Source: Chryseobacterium sp. CY350
Lineage (GTDB): Bacteria; Bacteroidota; Bacteroidia; Flavobacteriales; Weeksellaceae
Length of the DNA stretch: 64,000 nt
Direction: 5' to 3'
Assembly (NCBI RefSeq): GCF_027945075.1
Contig: NZ_CP116034.1
Coordinates: 1,860,001-1,924,000, forward strand
Each line of letters starts with the position of its first letter. Position 1 is the stretch's first letter. Both the position numbers and the translations under genes were made by a program. Positions 24,063-33,334 of this stretch are shown here, one piece after another. Under the pieces are notes generated by a model, which worked only from the letters and a program-made list of their open reading frames with translations, was not told the DNA's origin and did no database searches.

Positions 24063-26057
24063 CTAAAAATTATATCCTTTAAAGTTAGACTGCTGAATCC
24101 TGTTTGCAGAAATAGTTTCTTCGGTCAAAGGTGCCGATTCTACTTCTACATTGTGCATGGTAACTCCCCAAGATTTAAAATCGTCACTTCCGATATACTT
24201 AACAAAGTTGTACAAACTCAATGTAATTTTCTGTTTTACCGTGAGAAGAATATCGTTTATATAGGTGTTATCAATAATCACATATTTCAGATCCGGCGGA
24301 ATATTGTGTGCTCTCAAAGAAGGGTGACTGCTTCGGGAAGGAATCGTTCCTTCAGCCATAAGATCCTTTAAAACCATACTGAAATAATCATTGATTCTTC
24401 TGTCTATTTTAAATCCTAAAAGGAAATTAACTTTATAAATTGTTCCAGGTAAAATTTCATCTACGGTATATTTAAAAGTATACGGATCTTCCTGATTGAT
24501 AATGCTTAATATAAAATAATGGTCTGCTCTTTTTGGCTGTTTTTTGATAATTGAATATATTATTTTAGCCTCAACCTCATCATTATATTTTGCTCTGCTC
24601 AGATATGCCAGATTAGTACAGTATTTAGGAATAGTTTCATCAAGCTTCATGTCTTTTATGATAGCGACATATTTACTGATTTTAACAAAATTAATGAATT
24701 TAGCTTTAATCAATCTACCATTAATCCACGAATACATGCAGATTCCGATAAAGCCTGCTAAAATTACGGTTATCCATCCTCCTTCGAAAAACTTAATGAT
24801 ATTTGCACTGAAAAATCCTAATTCGATCGACATGTAGGTCATCGCGAACAATAAAATAATCAATTTATTTACCCTTTTCTTCAGAAGCCAAAATACAAGC
24901 AATACAGTTGTCATTAACATCGTGACGGTAATTGAGAGACCATATGCTGCTTCCATTTTACCAGATTCTCTAAAGTGTAGAACCACAATAATACAAAGAA
25001 ATAATAGTCCCCAATTAATTCTCGGAATATACATTTGCCCTTTCACACCAGAAGGATAATTAATCTTTTGGTTTGGCCATAAATTAAGTGACATAGCCTC
25101 AGAAAAAATTGTAAAAGAACCGGTAATCAAGGCCTGACTTGCTATAATTGCTGCTGCTGTAGCCAAAATAACTCCCGGCAAAATCATCCAGCTTTCCATA
25201 ATTCCGAAAAACGGATTTATGGTGACTAATCCTTCTTTTCCATAATTACTTAAGAGCCAAGAACCCTGTCCTAAATAATTTAAAATCAACATGATTTTTA
25301 CAAAAGCCCAGCTTACTCTGATGTTTTTTGCTCCACAATGTCCCAAATCTGAATACAATGCCTCTGCCCCTGTCGTACAAAGGAAAACAGCTCCTAAAAT
25401 TACAATTGCACTTGGTGAGTCTACGATAAGTTTATATGCATAGTAAGGATTAAAAGATCTTAGAATTTCAAAATTTTCGCTTAGATGAGAAACACCCAAA
25501 CCTCCTAAAATAAGAAACCAGATCACCATGATAGGACCAAAGAATTTCCCAATAAAGCTGGTTCCAAACTGTTGAACAACGAATATTGCAATCAGTATCG
25601 CAATGGTAATAGGAACTACCGGTGTATGCGGATTATAAATTTCAAGTCCTTCTATAGCAGACATTACGGTAAGAGACGGAGTAATCACGCCATCTGCAAT
25701 TAAAGCTGCAGCTCCTATGATAGCTACGAGATAAAGCCAACGTTTCTTCAAGTTTTTCACCAAAGAAAACAATGCTAAAATCCCTCCCTCACCTTTATTA
25801 TCAGCTCTTAAAGCTATGATAACGTACTTTAGTGTAGTCTGCAATGTTAAAGTCCAGATGATACAGGAAAGTGCTCCTTCGATGTATTCATTAAAAGGCA
25901 TGGTATTTTCCGTTCCTCTCGCATTCACAATTGCTTTCATTACGTAAAGCGGTGATGTTCCGATGTCACCGAAAACAATTCCTAGTGATACAAGAACTCC
26001 CACAAATGAAAGTTTTTTAAGATCTAAATGATGACCTCCCTCTGTAACTTCTGCCAT
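24063..26057 (-). CDS. kup: Kup-type potassium uptake permease
   Basis: 664 residues with about twelve transmembrane helices followed by a cytoplasmic C-terminal domain. The Kup signature LGIVFGDIGTSPLYVMKAIV is at the N-terminus, with NKGEGGILALFSL and GDGVITPSLTVMSAIEGLE-like AADGVITPSLTVMSAIEGLE behind it. It takes up K+ with protons. It is a single gene with its own -33/-7 promoter. Confidence 0.96.
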   Translation of the reverse strand: MAEVTEGGHHLDLKKLSFVGVLVSLGIVFGDIGTSPLYVMKAIVNARGTENTMPFNEYIEGALSCIIWTLTLQTTLKYVIIALRADNKGEGGILALFSLVKNLKKRWLYLVAIIGAAALIADGVITPSLTVMSAIEGLEIYNPHTPVVPITIAILIAIFVVQQFGTSFIGKFFGPIMVIWFLILGGLGVSHLSENFEILRSFNPYYAYKLIVDSPSAIVILGAVFLCTTGAEALYSDLGHCGAKNIRVSWAFVKIMLILNYLGQGSWLLSNYGKEGLVTINPFFGIMESWMILPGVILATAAAIIASQALITGSFTIFSEAMSLNLWPNQKINYPSGVKGQMYIPRINWGLLFLCIIVVLHFRESGKMEAAYGLSITVTMLMTTVLLVFWLLKKRVNKLIILLFAMTYMSIELGFFSANIIKFFEGGWITVILAGFIGICMYSWINGRLIKAKFINFVKISKYVAIIKDMKLDETIPKYCTNLAYLSRAKYNDEVEAKIIYSIIKKQPKRADHYFILSIINQEDPYTFKYTVDEILPGTIYKVNFLLGFKIDRRINDYFSMVLKDLMAEGTIPSRSSHPSLRAHNIPPDLKYVIIDNTYINDILLTVKQKITLSLYNFVKYIGSDDFKSWGVTMHNVEVESAPLTEETISANRIQQSNFKGYNF

Positions 26058-26081
26058 GTCAGCTGATTATTTTTGAATGCG

Positions 26082-26116
26082 CAAATGTATACTAAATTTA
26101 TGATCTTGAGATCAAA
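26082..26116 (-). promoter_or_regulatory. Promoter of kup
   Basis: On the minus strand TTTG (26116-26113), 23 nt spacer, then TACATTTG (26089-26082). The leader would be about 20 nt. Confidence 0.65.
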
Positions 26117-26134
26117 TAGTTATTCATTGTATAA

Positions 26135-26160
26135 ATGAAAAAACTTCCTTTCGGAAGTTT
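26135..26160 (-). terminator. Terminator of pdhB
   Basis: AAACTTCC at 26141-26148 pairs with GGAAGTTT at 26153-26160. On the minus strand a T-run follows. Confidence 0.9.
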
Positions 26161-26164
26161 TTTT

Positions 26165-27148
26165 CTATGATTTAACGTACATCGCTTTTTTGATTTCCTC
26201 TTTTACTTTTTCAAGTTTTGGGAACCAATCTGCAAATAATGCCGCTGAATAAGGTGCAGGAGCATCAGGTGTTGTAATTCTCTTAATCGGAGCATCCAAA
26301 TAATCGAATGCTTTTTGCTGTACCATATAAGTAATCTCTGAAGACACAGAACCAAATGGCCAGGCTTCTTCTAAAATTACCAGTCTGTTTGTTTTCTTTA
26401 CTGAAGTTAAAACCGTATCAAAATCCAGAGGACGAACCGTTCTCAAATCGATCACTTCCACAGAAATACCTTCTTTAGCCATATCTTCAGCTGCCTGAAT
26501 AGCCAATTTCATGATTTTCCCGAAAGAAACCAAAGTAACATCCGTTCCTTCTCTTTTTACTTCAGCTTTTCCTATCGGTAAGTAGTATTCTTCTTCAGGA
26601 ATTTCCATTTTGTCTCCGTACATCTGTTCAGATTCCATGAAAATTACAGGATCGTTATCCTGAATTGCAGTTTTTAATAATCCTTTCGCATCATACGGGT
26701 TTGAAGGAACTACTACTTTAAGACCTGGTACATTTGCAAACCAGTTTTCGAAAGCCTGAGAGTGTGTTGCTCCCAACTGACCTGCAGAAGCTGTAGGACC
26801 ACGGAAAACAATCGGGCAATTCCACTGACCTCCACTCATCTGACGGATTTTTGCCGCGTTGTTGATGATCTGATCGATCCCCACAAGTGCAAAATTAAAC
26901 GTCATATATTCTACAATCGGTCTGTTACCATTCATTGCAGCACCCACAGCAATCCCTGTAAAACCAAGTTCGGCGATTGGTGTATCGATTACACGTTTAG
27001 CACCAAACTCATCCAGCATTCCTTTTGAAGCCTTGTAAGCACCATTGTATTCTGCTACTTCTTCTCCCATTAGAAAAATGGATTCGTCTTTACGCATTTC
27101 CTCGCTCATTGCCTGCGCAATCACTTCACGAAAAGTATATTCTGCCAT
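26165..27148 (-). CDS. pdhB: Pyruvate dehydrogenase E1 component, beta subunit
   Basis: 327 residues, the usual E1-beta length. It starts YTFREVIAQAMSEEMRKDES and continues MGEEVAEYNGAYKASKGML, where the Glu activates thiamine diphosphate. Later come VEYMTFNFALVGIDQIINNAAK and GGQWNCPIVFRGPTASAGQLG. The complex makes acetyl-CoA. The alpha subunit and E2 are not adjacent, so in this organism the genes are split or lie outside the window. The GPT/SQAFE wording fits pyruvate more than branched-chain enzymes. Confidence 0.93.
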   Translation of the reverse strand: MAEYTFREVIAQAMSEEMRKDESIFLMGEEVAEYNGAYKASKGMLDEFGAKRVIDTPIAELGFTGIAVGAAMNGNRPIVEYMTFNFALVGIDQIINNAAKIRQMSGGQWNCPIVFRGPTASAGQLGATHSQAFENWFANVPGLKVVVPSNPYDAKGLLKTAIQDNDPVIFMESEQMYGDKMEIPEEEYYLPIGKAEVKREGTDVTLVSFGKIMKLAIQAAEDMAKEGISVEVIDLRTVRPLDFDTVLTSVKKTNRLVILEEAWPFGSVSSEITYMVQQKAFDYLDAPIKRITTPDAPAPYSAALFADWFPKLEKVKEEIKKAMYVKS

Positions 27149-27171
27149 ATTTATTTGAAAAATTTAGACTA

Positions 27172-27206
27172 CAAAAATAGTAATTATTTATTATCTACAT
27201 TACAAA
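27172..27206 (-). promoter_or_regulatory. Promoter of pdhB
   Basis: On the minus strand TTTG (27206-27203), 23 nt spacer, then TATTTTTG (27179-27172). The leader would be about 18 nt. Confidence 0.65.
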
Positions 27207-27239
27207 AACGGTAATTGATTGAATGAATTATTATTTTGT

Positions 27240-27848
27240 TTAAATTGCTTTTTCTTCAATCTCACTCAGTTCTTTATAATTTTTTCTAAGATGAGATAAA
27301 ATTTTCCCGTAGGTGCTTTTATAAATAAGGAATAAGATATACATAAAAAACAACAGTAAAACCGCAAAGATTATATAAATTCCCAGTTGCGGATTCAATA
27401 GTTGCGGATCGGTGGTGTAAAGATTATTGTGATGATAACCGTCTTTAACACCTGCCAGGAAATCTTTAGTGTAATCATTGAAGTTAAAAATATTGTCTAT
27501 TACTATCAACAGAAAAGAAATGACGGCATATCCCAAAATTACTCTTTTGATATTCAAAATACCTTTCATTAATAACATTGAGCTTTTTTCTATTTTTACC
27601 TTCAAAAAAAAGTAAAGAGTTAGCGCAAAGAACAATGCGAATAAAGCTATCCTTAAAGCAGGAAATTGCCCGTCGATATATCCGTAAACTGCCCATAAAG
27701 AAAGTTCTATCAATCCTATCAAAAATAATATTTTTGTAATCGAAACAGATCTCTGCTTTATCATTTTATAGATTTCATTTTCTGAATATTCTTTAAACCC
27801 TTTAGATTCTTTACTCCAATCTGCTTTTAAAAGTTCTAATTCATCCAT
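27240..27848 (-). CDS. Membrane protein paired with the sigma factor (possible anti-sigma)
   Basis: 202 residues with about 55 cytoplasmic residues first (MDELELLKADWSKESKGFKEYSENEIYKMI). Four or so transmembrane helices follow, and the short C-terminal tail is NYKELSEIEEKAI. It starts 1 nt after the sigma gene stop. Gene order and the soluble N-terminal helix suggest it holds or modulates the sigma factor at the membrane, but no ZAS-type HxxxCxxC motif is present. Related proteins are sometimes misnamed beta-carotene monooxygenase. Confidence 0.7.
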   Translation of the reverse strand: MDELELLKADWSKESKGFKEYSENEIYKMIKQRSVSITKILFLIGLIELSLWAVYGYIDGQFPALRIALFALFFALTLYFFLKVKIEKSSMLLMKGILNIKRVILGYAVISFLLIVIDNIFNFNDYTKDFLAGVKDGYHHNNLYTTDPQLLNPQLGIYIIFAVLLLFFMYILFLIYKSTYGKILSHLRKNYKELSEIEEKAI

Positions 27849-27849
27849 C

Positions 27850-28347
27850 TTATTTTGTATTTATTTTTGCTTTCAAATTATTCTTAGCTCTATTCATTTT
27901 CACTCTTGCATTTCCTTCTGTAATTCCCAGAATATTACCGATTTCTTTATAGGGTTTATTATCAAGATACATCATAATTAATGCTTTTTCAATATCCGTA
28001 AGAGAATAGATATGATGATACATTTCTTTAACCTTATGTTCATCATCTTCGTAAGATTCTTCCCTAATCTTCAGACATGAAACACTTATATCAACTTGTT
28101 GGAAATGCTGTTTCTTAGTTTTCTTAAATAATGTCATGGCTGTATTTAAAGCAACCTGATACATCCACGTAGAAAATTTCGATTCACCTCTGAAACCCGG
28201 ATAAGATTTCCATAATTGTATCGTGATCTCCTGAAAAAGATCTTCATGATCTTCAGAATTATCGGTATAAATTCTACATATCTTATGTACAATCCTTTGA
28301 TTTTCTTTAAAAACATCAATAAATTTTTTCTCCAATCCTGAGTTCAT
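27850..28347 (-). CDS. ECF-type RNA polymerase sigma factor
   Basis: 165 residues with only regions 2 and 4. Region 2 is DHEDLFQEITIQLWKSYPGF with FSTWMYQVALNTAM; region 4 is MMYLDNKPYKEIGNILGITE with ARVKMNRAKNNL for -35 recognition. It directs RNA polymerase to a small regulon. The paired membrane protein 1 nt downstream is the likely partner. The trigger is unknown. Confidence 0.93.
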   Translation of the reverse strand: MNSGLEKKFIDVFKENQRIVHKICRIYTDNSEDHEDLFQEITIQLWKSYPGFRGESKFSTWMYQVALNTAMTLFKKTKKQHFQQVDISVSCLKIREESYEDDEHKVKEMYHHIYSLTDIEKALIMMYLDNKPYKEIGNILGITEGNARVKMNRAKNNLKAKINTK

Positions 28348-28390
28348 ATTCTATAGGTATATCATTTCAGTTTTCGTTACAGGTAATCAC

Positions 28391-28421
28391 ATAAAAAAAA
28401 AACAACTCATTACTGAGTTGT
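28391..28421 (-). terminator. Terminator of the DUF2147 gene
   Basis: CAACTCA at 28403-28409 pairs with TGAGTTG at 28414-28420. On the minus strand a run of about ten T follows. Confidence 0.9.
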
Positions 28422-28448
28422 CCTATATTTAATATTATTTTAAACTGA

Positions 28449-28868
28449 TTAGTTGACTTTCTGCCAAACCTGAGTTCTTCCTAAAATAGAAACTCCCATG
28501 TAACCTCTCACGTTCAGTTTATCACCAGCTTTTGTAATTGTACATTTGTACGTTTTTCCAGTTTTCGGATCCGTAATCGTTCCGTCCGTAAACTCATCAC
28601 CGTCCTTTACCAAACCTCTGATGATTTCCATTCCTAAAATCGGTTTTCCTTTACGATCATCTTTACAACCTACACAGTTGGGATTTGCTGGCTTTATCAA
28701 TAGCTGAGAAACTTTACCGTAATATTTACCGTCAGATTTTTTCCAGATCTCCACGATAGATTTTGCCTGCTTAGTTTCATCATCGATTGTTTTCCATTTT
28801 CCTTCAATCTGTGCGAATGACATTACGCTGAATAAAGAAAGTACAAATGTTGCTAATAATTTTTTCAT
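28449..28868 (-). CDS. Secreted DUF2147 family protein
   Basis: 139 residues. Signal peptide at 1-19 (KKLLATFVLSLFSVMSFAQ). The mature part is the DUF2147 beta-barrel: IEGKWKTIDDETKQAKSIVE, YYGKV, then DGTITDPKTGKTYKC and VRGYMGVSILGRTQVWQ. There are two cysteines in NPNCVGCKDD that could form a disulfide. The family is periplasmic and of unknown function. It is a single gene. Confidence 0.9.
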   Translation of the reverse strand: MKKLLATFVLSLFSVMSFAQIEGKWKTIDDETKQAKSIVEIWKKSDGKYYGKVSQLLIKPANPNCVGCKDDRKGKPILGMEIIRGLVKDGDEFTDGTITDPKTGKTYKCTITKAGDKLNVRGYMGVSILGRTQVWQKVN

Positions 28869-29010
28869 ATTATTTAAGTTTAATTTATTAATAAGATACG
28901 TTATCTGTTCAATAGTTAAAAATAGAAATAAATTTTAAACAAGCAAACATTTTTACTATCCTTTGCATATATAGTAAGAGATGTAACGAATTAGAAATTT
29001 AAACGCATAT

Positions 29011-30939
29011 TTAATTTAGCTTTCTGTTGATCACTCTAGTCATATAATCCTGATACCATGCTTTTGCTATAAGCTTTCCTTTTTCAGTTTCCGGAGTTTT
29101 TATTTTGCCATTTAAATTATTTTCAAATCCTAAGTCATTTTTGTCATAAATCCCTGTAATTTCCTTACCATCAAAGCGATAAATATAATTCCCGATGATA
29201 AATTGTTCCGAAGATCCATCAGAATTAACGATTAATGGAGAATACTTTTTATCGCTCAGTAGACTTCTTCCCCAGCTTCTGATTTTCTTATTATATCCAA
29301 TTAAATCTGCCAAAGTAGGATAAATATCGATCTGCTGTGCAACTTCATTATTAATTCCTTTTAAATTAAATTTCGGATTTGGAGAATAAAAAATCAACGG
29401 AACAGCAAAGCGATTCATTGCTTTTTCATATTCCGGATAATAAATCTGGTTCGGATGATCTCCCGTAAACACAAAAATCGTGTTGTTGTACCAAGGTTGT
29501 TTTTTAGCTGTTTCGAAATATTTTTTGATCGAATAATCTGTGTACTGCATTGGCTCATGCATTTCTACTTTTCCTTTTTTAAATTTTCCGTTATATTTTT
29601 CAGGAATTTTAAAGGGATGATGAGATGAAGCGGTAAAAACCGTTGTCATAAAAGGTTTCTTTTTGCCTACATTTTTCGCGAAATATTGGAGAAAAGGCTC
29701 ATCCCAAATCGCCCACATTCCGTCAAAATCTTCATCATGATTATACTCGTCTTTCCCGAAATAATTTTTAAAACCCAAAATATTTCCAAAACCTAAAAAT
29801 CCCATTGAACCGTTTGGCGCACCATGATAAAACGACGTATCGTAACCCATATCATTACAAACAGAAACAATCGACTGAATTTTTTGATTAGAATAAGGCG
29901 AACTGGTAAAAGCATCGGTCAAACTAGGTATTCCCGCAAGAATGCTGCTCATACCGTGAATCGACTGCCTTCCGTTTGCAAAAGTGTTCGGAAAAATAAG
30001 ACTTTCATTAGCTAAACTGTCGATAAAAGGCGTGTAAGAAACGTAATCCTTAATATTTTTATCTTTATTAAATGCGCCGGAATATTCTCTGCCAAAAGAT
30101 TCTACAATAAAAATCACAACGTTGGGTTTATCCTCAACCTCTCTGTCGTAAATTTTATAAGGCTGAATATTTTCATCAATAAATTTCTCATCAACGAAAC
30201 GAACTTCTTTAAAATTATTGGTTCCCAAAGTTCTGAAAAATGAAAAAGTACTGTTGAGAACCACATTTCCCTGTAGCGGCGTTTTCACAAATTTATTGGC
30301 ATCCACCAGATTGATTGGTCTTGTACTGTGCTTGAAATCTCCACGAATTCCGCCAACAATCAAAACAGCGGAAAGACATATTGTAACCACAGAAAGAATA
30401 AAATAAGGAATTAATTTAGCAGGTTTTCTCTCCTGAATTTTAAATCTCTTATAAAGAAAAACCCACAAAGCCATTAATGCGATGAACCAAAAAATCACAA
30501 ACGGATGCTCTTTAGTGGAAACCGTGAAAACTTTTAAAATATTTGTTTCATGTTGTGCCACCTGAAAAGCCGCGGAAGTCAGTCTGGTCTGAGAAAATTT
30601 ATAATAAATGAAATCTCCGAAATTCATGGCATAAGCAATTCCATTGGTGATAAAATACAGCCAGAAAAGAACTTTTTGATAAGTTTTTTTGGTATTGATA
30701 ATAATCGGAATGAGACTCAGGAGAATAAATAATGAGTTAACGTATAAAATCGCAGTCATATCAAACGCAATCCCGTGATAGGCAAGACTGAAATAATCTG
30801 AAACGCTGTCAATTTTTATTAAATCTTTATTGAAAAACCAAAACAGAAATCTGGCAAACTGATAAAAAACGAATGCCAAAAAAACCCTGTAACATAATAT
30901 CAGGACTTCTTGTTTTCTAAATTCTTTAAAAAATTTCAT
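29011..30939 (-). CDS. LTA synthase-like membrane sulfatase-fold phosphotransferase
   Basis: 642 residues. Five transmembrane helices lie in residues 10-195, then an extracytoplasmic sulfatase-fold domain starts at NVVIFIVESFGREYSG, where E280 is a metal ligand. The nucleophile site reads NGRQSIHGMSS, so Ser326 takes the place of the Thr of LtaS. VFTGDHPNQIYY gives further metal ligands. Gram-negative relatives transfer phosphoglycerol or phosphoethanolamine to envelope glycans. The acceptor here is unknown. It is a single gene. Confidence 0.88.
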   Translation of the reverse strand: MKFFKEFRKQEVLILCYRVFLAFVFYQFARFLFWFFNKDLIKIDSVSDYFSLAYHGIAFDMTAILYVNSLFILLSLIPIIINTKKTYQKVLFWLYFITNGIAYAMNFGDFIYYKFSQTRLTSAAFQVAQHETNILKVFTVSTKEHPFVIFWFIALMALWVFLYKRFKIQERKPAKLIPYFILSVVTICLSAVLIVGGIRGDFKHSTRPINLVDANKFVKTPLQGNVVLNSTFSFFRTLGTNNFKEVRFVDEKFIDENIQPYKIYDREVEDKPNVVIFIVESFGREYSGAFNKDKNIKDYVSYTPFIDSLANESLIFPNTFANGRQSIHGMSSILAGIPSLTDAFTSSPYSNQKIQSIVSVCNDMGYDTSFYHGAPNGSMGFLGFGNILGFKNYFGKDEYNHDEDFDGMWAIWDEPFLQYFAKNVGKKKPFMTTVFTASSHHPFKIPEKYNGKFKKGKVEMHEPMQYTDYSIKKYFETAKKQPWYNNTIFVFTGDHPNQIYYPEYEKAMNRFAVPLIFYSPNPKFNLKGINNEVAQQIDIYPTLADLIGYNKKIRSWGRSLLSDKKYSPLIVNSDGSSEQFIIGNYIYRFDGKEITGIYDKNDLGFENNLNGKIKTPETEKGKLIAKAWYQDYMTRVINRKLN

Positions 30940-31089
30940 TGATATATAATGTTTTTAAAGTAAAAATAAGATCGCGTGGTTGACAAAAAACGGTCAACAA
31001 TAGCGATTTTCGCGATGCAAATTTACATTAAATTGATAGTATTGTAATTTTTAGTTCATATTAATTAAGGTTAAAATTTTTAAAAAATG

Positions 31090-31097
31090 TAATTTTG
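31090..31097 (+). promoter_or_regulatory. Putative -7 box directly at the pssA start
   Basis: TAATTTTG ends 6 nt before the pssA ATG at 31103, giving a leaderless or nearly leaderless transcript. Confidence 0.45.
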
Positions 31098-31102
31098 CTT
31101 TT

Positions 31103-31816
31103 ATGAATTTCATTAAAAACAATCTGGCAAATGCGATCACACTTGGCAATTTATTTTCCGGTTGCGTGGGAGCTATTCATCTCATTTTAGGCGATTATCA
31201 GACGACTGCAATTTGCATCATCCTTTCTCTGATTTTAGATTTTTTTGACGGATTTGTTGCCAGAGCGTTAAAAGCGAATTCCAATTTGGGAACCCAGCTG
31301 GATTCTTTGGCAGATATGGTGAGTTTCGGACTGATTCCGGGATTGGCCATGTTTAAAATGCTTGAACCTTTCGGAAACGAACTTTTAGGATTACATCTTC
31401 CTATTGAAATCAAATATTTAGGATTTTTCATCACGCTTTTTTCGTGTTTAAGATTGGCAATTTTTAACTTAGATGAAGACCAAAAATATTATTTTAAAGG
31501 TCTGAATACACCGAGTAATACAATTTTGATTTTTAGTTTGTATTATGCTTTTAAAGAAACTCAAAGTTTCAGTTTTCTATTCAAAAGTGAATTGTATCTG
31601 TTGATTCTAACAGTCTTATCTTCTTGGCTTCTAATTTCACCAATAAAAATGATTGCAATGAAATTCAAATCAATGAAATTACAGGATAATTATCCAAAAT
31701 TAGCTTTGTTGATCGGAGCAATTCTTATTTTAATTATATTTAAAACAGTCGGAATTCCCTTGGTGATTCTCTACTATATTTTCATTTCATTACTATTTCA
31801 AAAACAACTAAAATAG
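31103..31816 (+). CDS. pssA: CDP-diacylglycerol-serine O-phosphatidyltransferase
   Basis: 237 residues with about seven membrane helices. The CDP-alcohol motif is complete: DGFVARALKANSNLGTQLDSLAD, including the Gly lost in the other family member near the start of the window. The opening ANAITLGNLFSGCVGAIHLI is typical of PssA. It makes phosphatidylserine on the way to phosphatidylethanolamine. No psd gene is next to it. Its length and motif fit PssA better than PgsA. Confidence 0.92.
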   Translation: MNFIKNNLANAITLGNLFSGCVGAIHLILGDYQTTAICIILSLILDFFDGFVARALKANSNLGTQLDSLADMVSFGLIPGLAMFKMLEPFGNELLGLHLPIEIKYLGFFITLFSCLRLAIFNLDEDQKYYFKGLNTPSNTILIFSLYYAFKETQSFSFLFKSELYLLILTVLSSWLLISPIKMIAMKFKSMKLQDNYPKLALLIGAILILIIFKTVGIPLVILYYIFISLLFQKQLK

Positions 31817-31892
31817 TATGAGTGTTGAGTTATAAGTTAAAATAATTCTTACAACTCATTATTCATAATTCGTAACTTATAACGCTTTAAAA

Positions 31893-32657
31893 ATGAACTT
31901 AAGACTACATAAACCACTCTGCGTATTTGATCTTGAAACTACAGGAACTAACGTCGGCAAAGACCGGATTGTTGAGATCTGCATCTTAAAAGTAAATCCT
32001 GATTCTTCGAGAGAAAGTAAAACCTGGCGTGTAAATCCGGAAATCGCAATTCCGAAAGAATGCAGCGAGATTCATGGGATTTATGATGAAGATATCAAAG
32101 ATGCTCCGACTTTCAGAGAAATTGCTCCCAAAATCGTTGAAATGATTACAGGTGCAGATTTGGGTGGATTCAATTCTAACCGTTTTGATGTTCCTTTACT
32201 TGCGGAGGAATTGCTTCGAGCTGATTTTGATTTTGATTTGAGCAAATTTAAATTAGTAGATGCACAAACGATCTTCCATAAAAAAGAGCCTAGAAATCTT
32301 AGTGCAGCCTACCAATTTTACTGTGGAAAAACTTTAGAAAATGCACATTCTGCAGAGGCAGATGTTTTAGCAACATTCGAAGTTCTTGATGCACAGGTTG
32401 GTAAATATGATGATATTCCGAAGGAAGTGGCCGAACTGAGCGAGTTTTCTACTCAGAACAAATTTGCAGATCTGGCGGGCATGATTCATTACAATGCAAA
32501 AAATCAGGAAATTTTTGCGTTTGGAAAGTACAAAGGTCAGGTTGTAAAAGAAGTTTTCCAGAAAGACCTGGGATATTACGGTTGGCTTCAGAATGCTGAT
32601 TTTCCGCTTTATACAAAGAAAGTTTTTACAAAAATTCAGTTATCAAGTAAATTTTAG
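31893..32657 (+). CDS. DnaQ-like 3'-5' exonuclease with DUF3820-like tail
   Basis: 254 residues. The DEDDh nuclease occupies residues 1-170: VFDLETTGTNVGKDRIVEIC (Exo I), GGFNSNRFDVPLLAEELL (Exo II) and NAHSAEADVLATFEVLDA (Exo III with the catalytic His). Residues 195-254 look like the DUF3820 fold, FAFGKYKGQVVKEVFQKD followed by YYGWLQN. It is probably a stand-alone exonuclease and not the polymerase III epsilon subunit. Confidence 0.9.
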   Translation: MNLRLHKPLCVFDLETTGTNVGKDRIVEICILKVNPDSSRESKTWRVNPEIAIPKECSEIHGIYDEDIKDAPTFREIAPKIVEMITGADLGGFNSNRFDVPLLAEELLRADFDFDLSKFKLVDAQTIFHKKEPRNLSAAYQFYCGKTLENAHSAEADVLATFEVLDAQVGKYDDIPKEVAELSEFSTQNKFADLAGMIHYNAKNQEIFAFGKYKGQVVKEVFQKDLGYYGWLQNADFPLYTKKVFTKIQLSSKF

Positions 32658-32714
32658 AAAAAACTTATTTTCTTGTATGGAACAGATATTGGAGTTATAA
32701 AAATTAAAAGAAAA

Positions 32715-33116
32715 ATGAGTGAATTAGTTAAGTTCAAATTTTACGAAACAGCTCTCGAAGCGAATAGAGATAAACAGATCTTAGCTGAGAACGACATTCA
32801 GAGTTTCATTGCGAATGAGCAGACGATACAGTCAGATTGGCTTTTATCACAGGCTTTAGGCGGAATTCAGGTTCAGGTTTTTGAAAATGATTTTGAAAGC
32901 GCCGAAAAAATTCTGAATGATTATCACGAAAACGACAAATTTTCTCTGGAAGTTGAACATACGGTTGAAAATCCAAAGTTTGATTTTGTCTGTCCGAAAT
33001 GTGGTTCAAACCATATTTACAGGGATGACAGTTCCACGAGTTTTTTTGGAATTTCTTTAATTTCAAGCCATAAATTTGTGTGCTATTTTTGCGAAAATGA
33101 GTTTACGCATGATTAA
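32715..33116 (+). CDS. DUF2007-like protein with a zinc-ribbon end
   Basis: 133 residues from the ATG at 32715 (MSELVKFKFYETALEANRDK); the longer TTG start at 32673 is less likely. The N-terminal 70 residues resemble the DUF2007 putative signal-transducing fold (ANRDKQILAENDIQSFI, then GGIQVQVFENDFESAEKIL). The C-terminus has a CPKCGSN...CYFCENEF pair that looks like a zinc ribbon. Function is unknown. It follows the exonuclease closely and is probably co-transcribed. Confidence 0.75.
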   Translation: MSELVKFKFYETALEANRDKQILAENDIQSFIANEQTIQSDWLLSQALGGIQVQVFENDFESAEKILNDYHENDKFSLEVEHTVENPKFDFVCPKCGSNHIYRDDSSTSFFGISLISSHKFVCYFCENEFTHD

Positions 33117-33200
33117 ATGAAGTGTTTTAGATTATTCAGAGATTTCTAAATATCGATAACATGAAATTGATGTCTGGTCTCAAAAAAGAATTACAAAATC

Positions 33201-33274
33201 CTTAGCCCCTATTGCAGTGGAAATCCTTTTTTGAAAAAAAAGATTGTAACGGAAAGCGGGAAATAGCTCCTAAG
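33201..33274 (+). ncRNA. Flavo-1-like structured RNA element
   Basis: About 74 nt closed by CTTAG at 33201-33205 and CTAAG at 33270-33274. Inside are AGCCCC near the 5' side and GCGGGA...AGCTCC near the 3' side, with a middle hairpin CTTTTTT/AAAAAAG. The AGCCCC...GCGGGA...AGCTCC layout matches, from memory, an element repeated in intergenic regions of Flavobacteriia and probably listed as Flavo-1 RNA. Strand is taken from that layout. The Rfam name is not verified. Confidence 0.5.
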
Positions 33275-33334
33275 AAAAAATAAAAATGGCTTAGTTATGA
33301 TACGTTGGAGAAAAATAATGATATTAAATAAATT

